Shown here piece by piece: positions 7,161-14,998 of a stretch of 51,400 nt of DNA; position 1 is the stretch's first letter, and each line of letters begins with the position of its first letter. Source of the DNA: a virus; IMG/VR virus record IMGVR_UViG_3300020204_000096, positions 1-51,400 of that record; one strand, given 5' to 3'. The translations under genes were made by a program, and so were the position numbers. The notes below the pieces were generated by a model, which was not told where the DNA came from, did no database searches, and saw nothing but the letters and a program-made list of their open reading frames with translations.

Positions 7161-8509
7161 GTGTTTAGTTCAAAAAATTTATTTGCTAGCATTCGCCGGT
7201 CAAGGTCTTCAAACTCTTCGTTTGACATTTTTCTTGGTGAATCTGTTTCTTCATCATATTGATTTCCAATATCAATTCTTCCAGTTGAAGTATTAACTTT
7301 AACTTGAAAAGTAAGTCCATCCATCCCATATCTGTTTTTCATAATATGAAGTCTTCCTGTTCCGTTAACTTTATCTTCTTTTTTTCTTGATAATGACATT
7401 GAAAGGTCAGTTATCATCATTTTATCATAACTTCCTGCTGCTTTATCACCTTCAATAACATCATCTTTAGCACCTGCGCGATTTACTTGTGAAACTGACC
7501 AAATAGGTAAATTTAATTCACGAGCTAAACCTTTAGTACTTGTATAAATATCATCTATTTCTCCCTTACGGTCAATATTTCTTTTTCTTGTTGAAAGAAG
7601 ATCAATGTAATCTATAATAATTAAATCTGGTTCGATTCCTAAATCTTTTACTTTTTGAATGTGTGCTTCTATGGTAGAAATTGTAGTTTTTCCCATAGAA
7701 AATTCACGAATAATTAATTCACCTGGTAGTTCTGCTGTTGATTTTTCAACTGTTCTTTTATGTTTTTCTAGTTGATCAACTGGTGTGCCTGTAAAGAAAG
7801 CATCATATCGTCTTCCAGTATATGCTTCACTTAACTCTAAAGTATAATGTATAACATTAAACCCCATTTGAACAGCATATCCACCTAAAGCAACTAATGT
7901 CCATGATTTACCTCCACCAGGATTACCAAATATTAATCCTAAATCTCCATTACCTAAACCACCTTGGATTAATTCATTTATTTCAGGCCAAGGTGTAGGA
8001 ACAGTAGTTCTATGATCTTCTCTATAACGTGATTCAACATCTCGTTTATATTCATGTCCAATATTCTTGTCAGCACCAGCTTTCATAGCTGATTCAATCA
8101 TATATTTAATTGAATCATAATCTCCAGCTTTAAGTAGATCTACACTATTTAATAGTGCTTTTTTAAGTTGTTGATTTTTACAAAATGTAGAAAATTCTTC
8201 TTGCACATAATGTAAATCATCAATATCAGCTTTATATGCTTCACGTAATTGTTCTTTAACGGATACTTTAAGTACTTCATTATCTAACTTTTTCATTTCA
8301 ACTTTTAAAATGTCCATTGAAATAGTTGTATGATATTTTTCGTAGTACTTTAAAATTTCATTTATAACCCATTTATGTGCAGGATTTGAAAAATATTCAT
8401 CACTTAATACATCATTTATGTTTTGTAAAAATTCTTTATGTGTTAAGAGTGATGAAATAACCTTCATTTGGAAGGACGGTCCATACTCGTCAATTGATTG
8501 TAACGTCAT
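7157..8509 (-). CDS. gp41: DnaB-like replicative helicase (T4 gp41 type)
   Basis: A 450-residue ring helicase expected to unwind DNA at the fork. It has a helical N-terminal domain (about 1-150), Walker A GNPGGGKS at 195-202, Walker B in DLIIIDYIDLLS (about 293-304), and the RecA-fold C-terminal motifs including WSVSQVNRAG (sensor-like) and a basic MKNRYGMDG stretch. Length is close to T4 gp41 (about 475). No primase domain is fused, and no separate primase is visible in the window. Sits between the FEN nuclease (30-bp gap) and nrdB (4-bp overlap). Confidence 0.95.
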   Translation of the reverse strand: MTLQSIDEYGPSFQMKVISSLLTHKEFLQNINDVLSDEYFSNPAHKWVINEILKYYEKYHTTISMDILKVEMKKLDNEVLKVSVKEQLREAYKADIDDLHYVQEEFSTFCKNQQLKKALLNSVDLLKAGDYDSIKYMIESAMKAGADKNIGHEYKRDVESRYREDHRTTVPTPWPEINELIQGGLGNGDLGLIFGNPGGGKSWTLVALGGYAVQMGFNVIHYTLELSEAYTGRRYDAFFTGTPVDQLEKHKRTVEKSTAELPGELIIREFSMGKTTISTIEAHIQKVKDLGIEPDLIIIDYIDLLSTRKRNIDRKGEIDDIYTSTKGLARELNLPIWSVSQVNRAGAKDDVIEGDKAAGSYDKMMITDLSMSLSRKKEDKVNGTGRLHIMKNRYGMDGLTFQVKVNTSTGRIDIGNQYDEETDSPRKMSNEEFEDLDRRMLANKFFELNT

Positions 8510-8539
8510 TTTTTATAACTTTTATTTAAATTTAATAAC

Positions 8540-9571
8540 TTATTGTTGGTTTTCCAAAAACCCTTTAAAAATATCGCGAACCCAAAAATCTGTATTTCTG
8601 ATTAAATTTCCAATTTGATCTTCTTCACACATATTAACGAATTCTTCTGGGAGAAATTTAAGTTGAGTATACTGGATAAAATAATCTATATATTCTTTAT
8701 CTTTATCTGATACCATTGGGTTAGATAAATCCATTACTTTATACTTGTTTTCTAATCCTTCTACATCATGTAGTATTCTTGCATACACGATATGTTCTTT
8801 TAGTTTACTTTCAGCAATATCTAATAAATTATCAAACGATATATATTGATTTTGTAGTTCAGGGAATAATTTAAATATTTTTTTAGCACCTAAACCTTTA
8901 ATACCTGCAATTCCATCTGAATTATCACCCATTAATAGTTTATAGAGTAAAAAATTGTTAGGATTAACCCCAAATCTTTCCTTTACTGTATCCGTTGTAT
9001 AATATTCTTTTTCAATTGGACGGTATACAATTATTTTTTCTGTAACTAATTGAAGGTAATCTTTATCACTTGATACAATAAATACTCTGTCTTCTGGTTG
9101 GGTAGGCAATATTGAGCTTAAATGTGCTATAATATCATCTGCTTCTATCCTACTTAAAGATATTGTTTTAACAGGTAATGTTTGTAGGTATTGGATAATG
9201 CGAACAATTTGATCTACTTTAGAATCATCTTCTTCTTCCAAATTATCAAATAATTCATGTTTTGTAACTCGAGTTATGTTTCTTGTAGATTTATATTCTG
9301 GGATAATGTTTTTTCTATTGTTTGAAGAGCCAGGTCCATCAAACACAACATAAACTTGAGTTGGTTGTATTGTTCTAATTAAAGCACCTAATGAACGAAA
9401 AAATCCCCCTAAACCTCCTATATGGACTCCGTTTGAATTTACAGCATTTATAGCGCTAAAGTTTCTAAAAAATAAATTAAGTCCATCTATTAAAAGGTAA
9501 CGTTCAGATTGTGGCAATTCTTCTCCTTGTTCTTGTATATTATTGAGAAGGTTTAAGAGGTCTTTTTTCAT
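8540..9571 (-). CDS. rnh: 5'-3' exonuclease / FEN nuclease (T4 RNase H type)
   Basis: A 343-residue flap-endonuclease family protein, expected to remove RNA primers and flaps on the lagging strand. Metal-binding acidic residues sit in the usual blocks: LLIDGLNLFF (Asp29), VYVVFDGPGSSNNRK, EADDIIAHLS, SSDKDYLQLV and GDNSDGIAGIKGLGAKK, the last being the helix-hairpin-helix that grips the duplex. Somewhat longer than T4 RNase H (about 305). Located between uvsX and the helicase, as expected for a replication operon. Confidence 0.93.
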   Translation of the reverse strand: MKKDLLNLLNNIQEQGEELPQSERYLLIDGLNLFFRNFSAINAVNSNGVHIGGLGGFFRSLGALIRTIQPTQVYVVFDGPGSSNNRKNIIPEYKSTRNITRVTKHELFDNLEEEDDSKVDQIVRIIQYLQTLPVKTISLSRIEADDIIAHLSSILPTQPEDRVFIVSSDKDYLQLVTEKIIVYRPIEKEYYTTDTVKERFGVNPNNFLLYKLLMGDNSDGIAGIKGLGAKKIFKLFPELQNQYISFDNLLDIAESKLKEHIVYARILHDVEGLENKYKVMDLSNPMVSDKDKEYIDYFIQYTQLKFLPEEFVNMCEEDQIGNLIRNTDFWVRDIFKGFLENQQ

Positions 9572-9579
9572 ATAAAATA

Positions 9580-10671
9580 TTAAATTAAATCTTCTGGTTC
9601 AAATAGATCTGAAATGTCTTTCTTTTCGTCCCATTCAGATTCATCAATATCAATCCCATAGGTTCCTGCTCCTAAAATATTAATCCACTCAGCAGCATGC
9701 TCTTTTTTATATTTATCTATTGCATATGGTTTATCATCAATAAACCCATGTACAGTTGAAATTATAGTTCCAGTTGTTGTAATACCATTAATGTGATTTT
9801 TATCACAAGCAATTTTAGTACGTAATGCAAATTCAACTTTTTTCTTATCTTTAGTAGCACTAATTTTTGATGTGCCTGCATTTGTAACATTTCCAAATGT
9901 TAAGCATAAAGATACATCATAATAAAATGTGTCTCCACCTTTATTTGTCATTCTAGGTTGTGACATTGGAGTTAAAGCCGGAGCAACACCTACTTTGTTT
10001 ACAATAAACAAGGTATTCGTGTATTTTGAGCTTTCTTTACGAGACATTACAATCTGCTGATTGATAAAATTACCAAATTGAGTTGCAATAGCCCCCGCGT
10101 TCCACATTGGATTATTTTTGCCTTGTTCAATCGACATTTGGCAAGGAATTGAACCAACTGAATCCCACATAAATAATAGGTCATATGGTAGGTTTCCTTT
10201 TTTCTGTTCAGTTAATAAATCAATAATAAATTCTGCAATATCTTCAATTGAATTTAAAGTACTTCTATCTTTATAGATAAAAAATCCAGTTTGATCTACA
10301 ATTTCACCTGTTTCTTTATCAACTATATCTTCAATTTGAAAACCCATTTTTCTCCAGTGTTCCCAATCATGTTTCATTTCGGTAATAATCAATACAGGTA
10401 ATACTCCCATTTTTTGAGCATTTACTGCTATTTCAATAGTCATAGTGGATTTACCAGTATTTGATTTACCGCGAACCATGGAATTATGACCCATAGGAAT
10501 ACCAGGAATAGATAATGCTTCTTGTAAAGCTGGTGAAAATGGAATCCACCTTTGCGGTTTAAATTTAATATTTGATGCTAGACCTTTATTTGCTTTAAAT
10601 TTATCTAAACTAAAAGCGGTTTTTAGTTCTTTATCCGCCGCTTCTGTTAGCGATTTTCTTCCTTTTGCCAT
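9580..10671 (-). CDS. uvsX: UvsX-type RecA recombinase
   Basis: A 363-residue RecA-family strand-exchange protein for recombination-dependent replication and repair. Walker A GKSNTGKST is at residues 68-76, a Walker B-like FMWDSVGSIP lies in the middle, and the segments QFGNFINQQIVMSRKES, FIVNKVGVAP and KGGDTFYYDVSLCLTFG correspond to the L1/L2 region and subunit core of UvsX. The C-terminus is acidic (DISDLFEPEDLI), as in T4, where it modulates DNA binding. Slightly shorter than T4 UvsX. It lies directly after SSB, a common T4-like arrangement. No UvsY is recognised in the window. Confidence 0.95.
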   Translation of the reverse strand: MAKGRKSLTEAADKELKTAFSLDKFKANKGLASNIKFKPQRWIPFSPALQEALSIPGIPMGHNSMVRGKSNTGKSTMTIEIAVNAQKMGVLPVLIITEMKHDWEHWRKMGFQIEDIVDKETGEIVDQTGFFIYKDRSTLNSIEDIAEFIIDLLTEQKKGNLPYDLLFMWDSVGSIPCQMSIEQGKNNPMWNAGAIATQFGNFINQQIVMSRKESSKYTNTLFIVNKVGVAPALTPMSQPRMTNKGGDTFYYDVSLCLTFGNVTNAGTSKISATKDKKKVEFALRTKIACDKNHINGITTTGTIISTVHGFIDDKPYAIDKYKKEHAAEWINILGAGTYGIDIDESEWDEKKDISDLFEPEDLI

Positions 10672-10687
10672 AATTTATTTTAACTAA

Positions 10688-11503
10688 TTAAAATGGTACA
10701 TCATCATCGTCAAACAAATCATCAAATTGATCTGCTTTAGATTTTTTAGCAACTGGTTTTGTAGACAAGCTATAGTTTGATTTTGGTTCTTCTTTTACTT
10801 CATTAACTGTTGCTTCATCTTCATCTTCATCTTCTTCTGGGTTTAGCCATTCTTGAAGTGCTTGTTTGATTGTATCAAATGGAAGTGGTTTATATAAATC
10901 TTTTGGATTTTCTTGTTCTTCTAACCATTTTTCAATTTGTTTTGAATCTTCAGACAATGCTGATACTTTCATTGAAGGAGCAATTGTTGTTTTATTGTAA
11001 GCTGTTCCTGTTGATTCAGGTCCTACAGTAACCAATTTAATGTCTCTACCTGACATAACATCTGTAAAATCACCTACTTCCTCATCAGCAGCCATTTGCA
11101 AAAATGCTTCGTAAATTTCTTTACCAAATTCCCACAATTGAACACCTTCAGATTCTTCACCACGTACAATTACAGGAGCGTAAATACGAGTTTTAGGGTC
11201 TAATTTTTTAGCCAAACGCCAATTTTCCTTATCGTTTGTACCTCTAAGTTGTTTTGCAAATTCAGCAATTGGATCTTTTTCCCCCCAATTTAATGGTGAA
11301 GCAATTACTTTACGACTTCCGATTCCATAATAAAATCTCATTTCAGTAAATGGATACTCTTTGTTGAATTTGAACGGTACAACTCTTACCGTTTGTTTGC
11401 CAATTGTTGGTTTAAAACGCTTGACATTACTTGAATTGTTAGATCCTCCATTTGAGGTCTTTTGCATTGATTCAAGTTTTTTCTTGATTGCATCTAGATT
11501 CAT
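10688..11503 (-). CDS. gp32: Single-stranded DNA-binding protein (T4 gp32 type)
   Basis: A 271-residue SSB. The N-terminal LAST-like basic segment includes NVKRFKPTIGKQTVRVVPF. The OB-fold core contains EMRFYYGIGSRKVIASP and the D-rich C-terminal tail ends DDLFDDDDVPF, the typical flexible protein-interaction tail. I see no cysteines, so the zinc-binding site of T4 gp32 is missing, as in many distant relatives. It heads the uvsX-rnh-helicase-nrdBA series after a ~78-bp AT-rich gap, which probably contains a promoter I cannot define. Confidence 0.9.
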   Translation of the reverse strand: MNLDAIKKKLESMQKTSNGGSNNSSNVKRFKPTIGKQTVRVVPFKFNKEYPFTEMRFYYGIGSRKVIASPLNWGEKDPIAEFAKQLRGTNDKENWRLAKKLDPKTRIYAPVIVRGEESEGVQLWEFGKEIYEAFLQMAADEEVGDFTDVMSGRDIKLVTVGPESTGTAYNKTTIAPSMKVSALSEDSKQIEKWLEEQENPKDLYKPLPFDTIKQALQEWLNPEEDEDEDEATVNEVKEEPKSNYSLSTKPVAKKSKADQFDDLFDDDDVPF

Positions 11504-11581
11504 ATATAACTTAATTTATAATTTACAACGTTTAATATAATAACCTTAATTTAAATAGCCAAACTATTTTAATTTGAAATT

Positions 11582-12184
11582 CTACTTTCTTAAATATATT
11601 CTTTCTTCTTCATATTGAGGCACCTCATCTATAGAAATTTCTTCTCCAGCACCATTAAAAATTTTAAATCTATATTTTTCAGTCATTAGTTTAAAAAAAT
11701 TTAAATCATTACGCCCAGAAACTTCTTCATCTTTCATTTCAAAATCAATTACATCAGCATAAAAAATTACTTCTCCTCCAGGAGAAAGAGCATCATTTAT
11801 GGTTTTTGTAAAATTTTCTTGATTAGAAATATAATGGGTAATTTTAGAAGTTACAATATTTAAAACTTTTGGAAGAGAAATATAATTATTCAAGTTATGT
11901 CTAATATAATATACTTCATTATATTCATCACCTAAACCATAATCCACTGCCTCTTCCCCAAATTCATCAGGATCCATAATGTCAACATGAACATATCCTT
12001 CTTCTTCAGGCATGCCTCCTCCTCCTAGATTGTAGCCTGTAATATTTGAAGGGAGAGATGTAATTGTGTCATATTGGTACTCATCGTCAGGGAATGTAAA
12101 GTGGTATATTTTATCAGATGGGGATTCATTTAATTGAATTCCTGCAAGTTTTTGCATTCTTTTAAATTCTTCAGATAAAATCAT
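11582..12184 (-). CDS. Methyltransferase-like protein with putative head-targeting leader
   Basis: A 200-residue protein in two parts. Residues 1-20 read MILSEEFKRMQKLAGIQLNE; FKRMQKLAG is also the C-terminus of the scaffold protein (39201-40496) and LNE matches the (I/L)-x-E sites cut by T4-type prohead proteases. The rest resembles a class I SAM-methyltransferase fold: a motif I-like NLGGGGMPEEEGYVHVDIMD, then YYIRHNLNNYISLP, then LSPGGEVIFYADVID. Whether it binds SAM is unknown; the fold could be degenerate. It lies next to replication genes, not the head genes. Methyltransferase-like is moderately sure; targeting is an inference. Confidence 0.62.
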   Translation of the reverse strand: MILSEEFKRMQKLAGIQLNESPSDKIYHFTFPDDEYQYDTITSLPSNITGYNLGGGGMPEEEGYVHVDIMDPDEFGEEAVDYGLGDEYNEVYYIRHNLNNYISLPKVLNIVTSKITHYISNQENFTKTINDALSPGGEVIFYADVIDFEMKDEEVSGRNDLNFFKLMTEKYRFKIFNGAGEEISIDEVPQYEEERIYLRK

Positions 12185-12189
12185 TTTTT

Positions 12190-12651
12190 TTATAGTTCAA
12201 CTATTTTAAATATTTTTGTATTTAATTGTTTAATCTCATTATGTTGAGTTAGCAATATACAATTTTTATAATGTTGCCAGTTTACTGGGTATTTTGTATC
12301 AACTACTCCACCATTTAATCTTTTAATTAACTCGTTTAATGCATTTATAGTGTAAAGTGTGTTTGATTCTTTTTTTCTGTGCACTAAAATAGTCTGTTCA
12401 GGAATATCGTTAATATTTCCTTGATCAACATTATATGTGATAACATATTCGTTATTACTTTTAATATGTAATACAAACATTTTATTATACATTATAGAAT
12501 ACTTACTAGATAATTCTGCAATCAGTTCATCCAACGCCTCTAAAGCTGTAAAAGTACAAAATAGTCTATTATTCATTAATGTAAAATCAAAAACTTGATC
12601 AAAGTCATACTGATCATACATATGATATGGTTGGTTCAAAATAGTGTGCAT
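12190..12651 (-). CDS. Hypothetical protein in replication region
   Basis: A 153-residue protein without recognisable catalytic motifs, signal peptide or membrane segments. It has a mixed alpha/beta composition, and its C-terminal part (INALNELIKRLNGG, then YPVNWQHYKNCILL) looks like a small conserved phage domain whose function I do not know. It is packed tightly between the polymerase (4-bp gap) and the methyltransferase-like gene (5-bp gap), so it probably belongs to the same transcript. A regulatory protein such as a RegA analogue would fit the position, but I see no sequence support for that. Confidence 0.65.
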   Translation of the reverse strand: MHTILNQPYHMYDQYDFDQVFDFTLMNNRLFCTFTALEALDELIAELSSKYSIMYNKMFVLHIKSNNEYVITYNVDQGNINDIPEQTILVHRKKESNTLYTINALNELIKRLNGGVVDTKYPVNWQHYKNCILLTQHNEIKQLNTKIFKIVEL

Positions 12652-12655
12652 AACT

Positions 12656-13921
12656 TTATTTAATATTATTGTAGTTTGTACCTTTTTTAATTTTAACTTG
12701 TAATTTATGTTTATTAAATATCTCTAGTATTTTAGGTATTATTTCTGATTCATTCTGGTCAAAATCAAATAAAAATGAATCGTAAACATATAATACAAGT
12801 TTAGTATTTTTTCCTTGTAATATTTTAAAAATGTCCCATAATATAAGAACATTATTTGCAGTCTCCAAGTTTTGTAAAACATAATTTAAAAGCTTTTGTG
12901 GATTCATATCCTCCATTTCATTTTTTATAAATTTATGGTCTGAAATAGGGCATTTAATATATCCACCAGAGCTAAAAGTATTCCATAAATCATCTATATA
13001 CGCTTGGGTTCTTTTAAAGAATTCTATTTCTTTGTATTCTTTCCAAATTCCACCGTAAAGTTGTTTAAACGTGATTTCTTTTGCTTTGGCATAGTCCACT
13101 CCATACATTTGAGCGAAACTACTGTGAATATCCACATCACCAAAATTATAATCCAATAAACTAGCAAGAAGGGTAGGGTGGTAAGCACTAATATCCATTT
13201 CAATAAAAATGTTATTGCGGGGGATAAAACATTCTCTTTCTCCATTGTCTTTATTTAAAGTTGAAAAATTAATTCCTCCAAATGTGTTTGAAGGACGGGT
13301 TGTTAATGTATTTAAATTGTATTGCGTGTATATAAACTCATCTATTTCTTTATCAAAATGTTGTTCGAATAATGCTTGGTCTACTTTTATACCCGCTCGT
13401 TCTAGTTGATTAAACACAAGCGCTGCTTTATTGTAAAATGGATTTAATTCTTTTAACTTAAAATTAGCAAAATTTTGTTCACATACCTCGTAATGTTTTA
13501 CAATTGGAACTATTGTATTTAAATTGTATAAAGTTGGGTATTTGTTGTAAACATATGTGTGAGCTTGTGTTAGTTGTGGTATATACGTATGTGGGGAAGG
13601 TGAGTATTGGGCACAATGTTTAATGCAAAAATAATGTAAAAACTCCTTCCTATCTCTTACATAAATATGTTTTATACTATTTAGTACTTTTAAACAATCT
13701 TCTATTGTTGTATTTATTGTTTCACTGTGGTTTATTGGTATGATATATCCTTTTGAATCGTCTCTTGGACGAATATATAAGGCACATATTTCGTTTTCAA
13801 CAGGATGTAAATTATGTGATGTAGGTATTACTTCAACATAAGCTACCTCGTACTTAATTTGACAAAATATATCTATTTTCTTTTGATCTTCTATAAGCCA
13901 ATACATGTTTTGAAGATACAA
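12656..13921 (-). CDS. Short family A DNA polymerase (PolA-like)
   Basis: A 421-residue polymerase of the Pol I family. Motif A is EMDISAYHP with Asp243. Motif B is AKEITFKQLYGG with Lys281, Phe285 and Tyr289 at the O-helix spacing. Motif C is VYDSFLFD with Asp381, where most family members have HDE. The thumb/palm start is seen in NQLERAGIKVD (about 171-181). The N-terminal ~150 residues could be a degenerate exonuclease-like domain but lack clear catalytic acids, so proofreading is not expected from this gene. T4 uses a family B polymerase, and none is visible here. Located between tail and SSB genes. Confidence 0.85.
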   Translation of the reverse strand: MYLQNMYWLIEDQKKIDIFCQIKYEVAYVEVIPTSHNLHPVENEICALYIRPRDDSKGYIIPINHSETINTTIEDCLKVLNSIKHIYVRDRKEFLHYFCIKHCAQYSPSPHTYIPQLTQAHTYVYNKYPTLYNLNTIVPIVKHYEVCEQNFANFKLKELNPFYNKAALVFNQLERAGIKVDQALFEQHFDKEIDEFIYTQYNLNTLTTRPSNTFGGINFSTLNKDNGERECFIPRNNIFIEMDISAYHPTLLASLLDYNFGDVDIHSSFAQMYGVDYAKAKEITFKQLYGGIWKEYKEIEFFKRTQAYIDDLWNTFSSGGYIKCPISDHKFIKNEMEDMNPQKLLNYVLQNLETANNVLILWDIFKILQGKNTKLVLYVYDSFLFDFDQNESEIIPKILEIFNKHKLQVKIKKGTNYNNIK

Positions 13922-13947
13922 AAAGTATTTTAAATATCCAAAAAAAA

Positions 13948-14976
13948 TTAATAACCCCCACCTCCTCCACCACTATATCCTCCACCACTACTCATTCCTC
14001 CACCACTATATCCTCCACCACTACTCATTCCTCCACCACTAGATCCCATATTTTCTGTAGTATCAGGTTGGGAATAAGAAGTATTTGTATTATTTTGAAG
14101 AAATGTTGGCAAATTTTCTGGGTTAGATAGGTATTTGGTAACTATTTGGAGAAGGGTTTTGCCTGAAACAGGGATAAGGGTTTCATGAGGAGCATCAGTA
14201 TGAGTTTTTCCTACCATTGGGGTGGTGTTTTTATGTACATGGTAAAATCCTACATAATTTTGGCCATTTTGAGTAGTAAATTCATCTCCAGAAGTATATA
14301 AATCATTAATATTACTAGGTGATGATGGATTTGCTATGTTGCCGGTTGTTCTACTTCCTTCAGTATATACTTTTAATAGTTTTGCATATTTAGAAAATCC
14401 AATCCACCCAAGCCGAGATTCAATAATTGATGGGGAAAGGTAAAATGATCTACTATTAAGATTATATGTTAAAGATGTAGGAGTATATAAGTCCCATGCT
14501 ATTGATTTATCTTGAGATTGAAGTTTATTAAATGTGTCTTTATTGATTTCAATGTATTTATACTCATTGTTCTTTTTACAAAAATATCTTGTAATTGCTC
14601 CTTGTTGAATTTCTTGTGGGGTTGGTTTTGGATAATGAAATGAGGGGATTGAACGAGGTAGTAAATTTTGATTTAATGGAGTATAATTATGATCAAAATC
14701 TGGGTCTCCTGCTCTATCACCTACTACTACATTGTTTACAATTATGTATGTATCTGGTTGATAATTAGAGAGATCATAAGGGTTTACTTCTCCTGAAGGT
14801 ATGTTAGGGGTTAATAGTGTATTTAATCCATCTCCAGGGAATTTTCCAGTATATTTTTTACCAGAAGAAGTTTCATAGTAATATCCTTTATATCCTTCTA
14901 TAGGGGAAGAAGGAATTCTATATTTTCCTGCTGTGTAAAGATTAGTTTTTATTTGAGATTTTGGATAATATGACAT
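13948..14976 (-). CDS. Tail/baseplate-associated structural protein with Gly-Ser-rich tail
   Basis: A 342-residue probable virion protein following the hub gene. It contains a module GQNYVGFYHVHKNTTPMVGK followed by THTDAPHETLIP, a GxYHxH...MxG..H...PH pattern I associate with structural proteins of marine phages, and a weaker related piece near the N-terminus (GYKGYYYETSSGKKYTG). The C-terminus (about 310-342) is almost pure Gly/Ser/Tyr/Met, encoded by perfect 33-nt DNA repeats. Function unknown; location suggests baseplate or fibre attachment. Confidence 0.65.
   Translation of the reverse strand: MSYYPKSQIKTNLYTAGKYRIPSSPIEGYKGYYYETSSGKKYTGKFPGDGLNTLLTPNIPSGEVNPYDLSNYQPDTYIIVNNVVVGDRAGDPDFDHNYTPLNQNLLPRSIPSFHYPKPTPQEIQQGAITRYFCKKNNEYKYIEINKDTFNKLQSQDKSIAWDLYTPTSLTYNLNSRSFYLSPSIIESRLGWIGFSKYAKLLKVYTEGSRTTGNIANPSSPSNINDLYTSGDEFTTQNGQNYVGFYHVHKNTTPMVGKTHTDAPHETLIPVSGKTLLQIVTKYLSNPENLPTFLQNNTNTSYSQPDTTENMGSSGGGMSSGGGYSGGGMSSGGGYSGGGGGGY
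13964..14041. repeat. Perfect 33-nt tandem repeat (2.4 copies)
   Basis: Two identical 33-nt units (13964-13996 and 13997-14029) plus 12 nt of a third. They encode GGGMSSGGGYS repeats at the end of the structural protein. Identity at DNA level suggests recent slippage or duplication. Confidence 0.9.
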
Positions 14977-14998
14977 TATTACTATTATTTAATATATG

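Noticed and set aside
12190-12651. RegA-like translational repressor
   Set aside because: Position near replication genes fits, but no RegA sequence features are visible, so it is left as hypothetical.
13024-13245. 73-codon ORF with hydrophobic segments inside the polymerase gene, same strand
   Set aside because: It lies wholly in another frame of a clear polymerase coding region with conserved motifs A and B. AT-rich off-frame reading readily gives hydrophobic residues, and there is no initiation signal.
13964-14041. CRISPR-like array
   Set aside because: The repeats are directly adjacent without spacers and encode Gly/Ser-rich protein.
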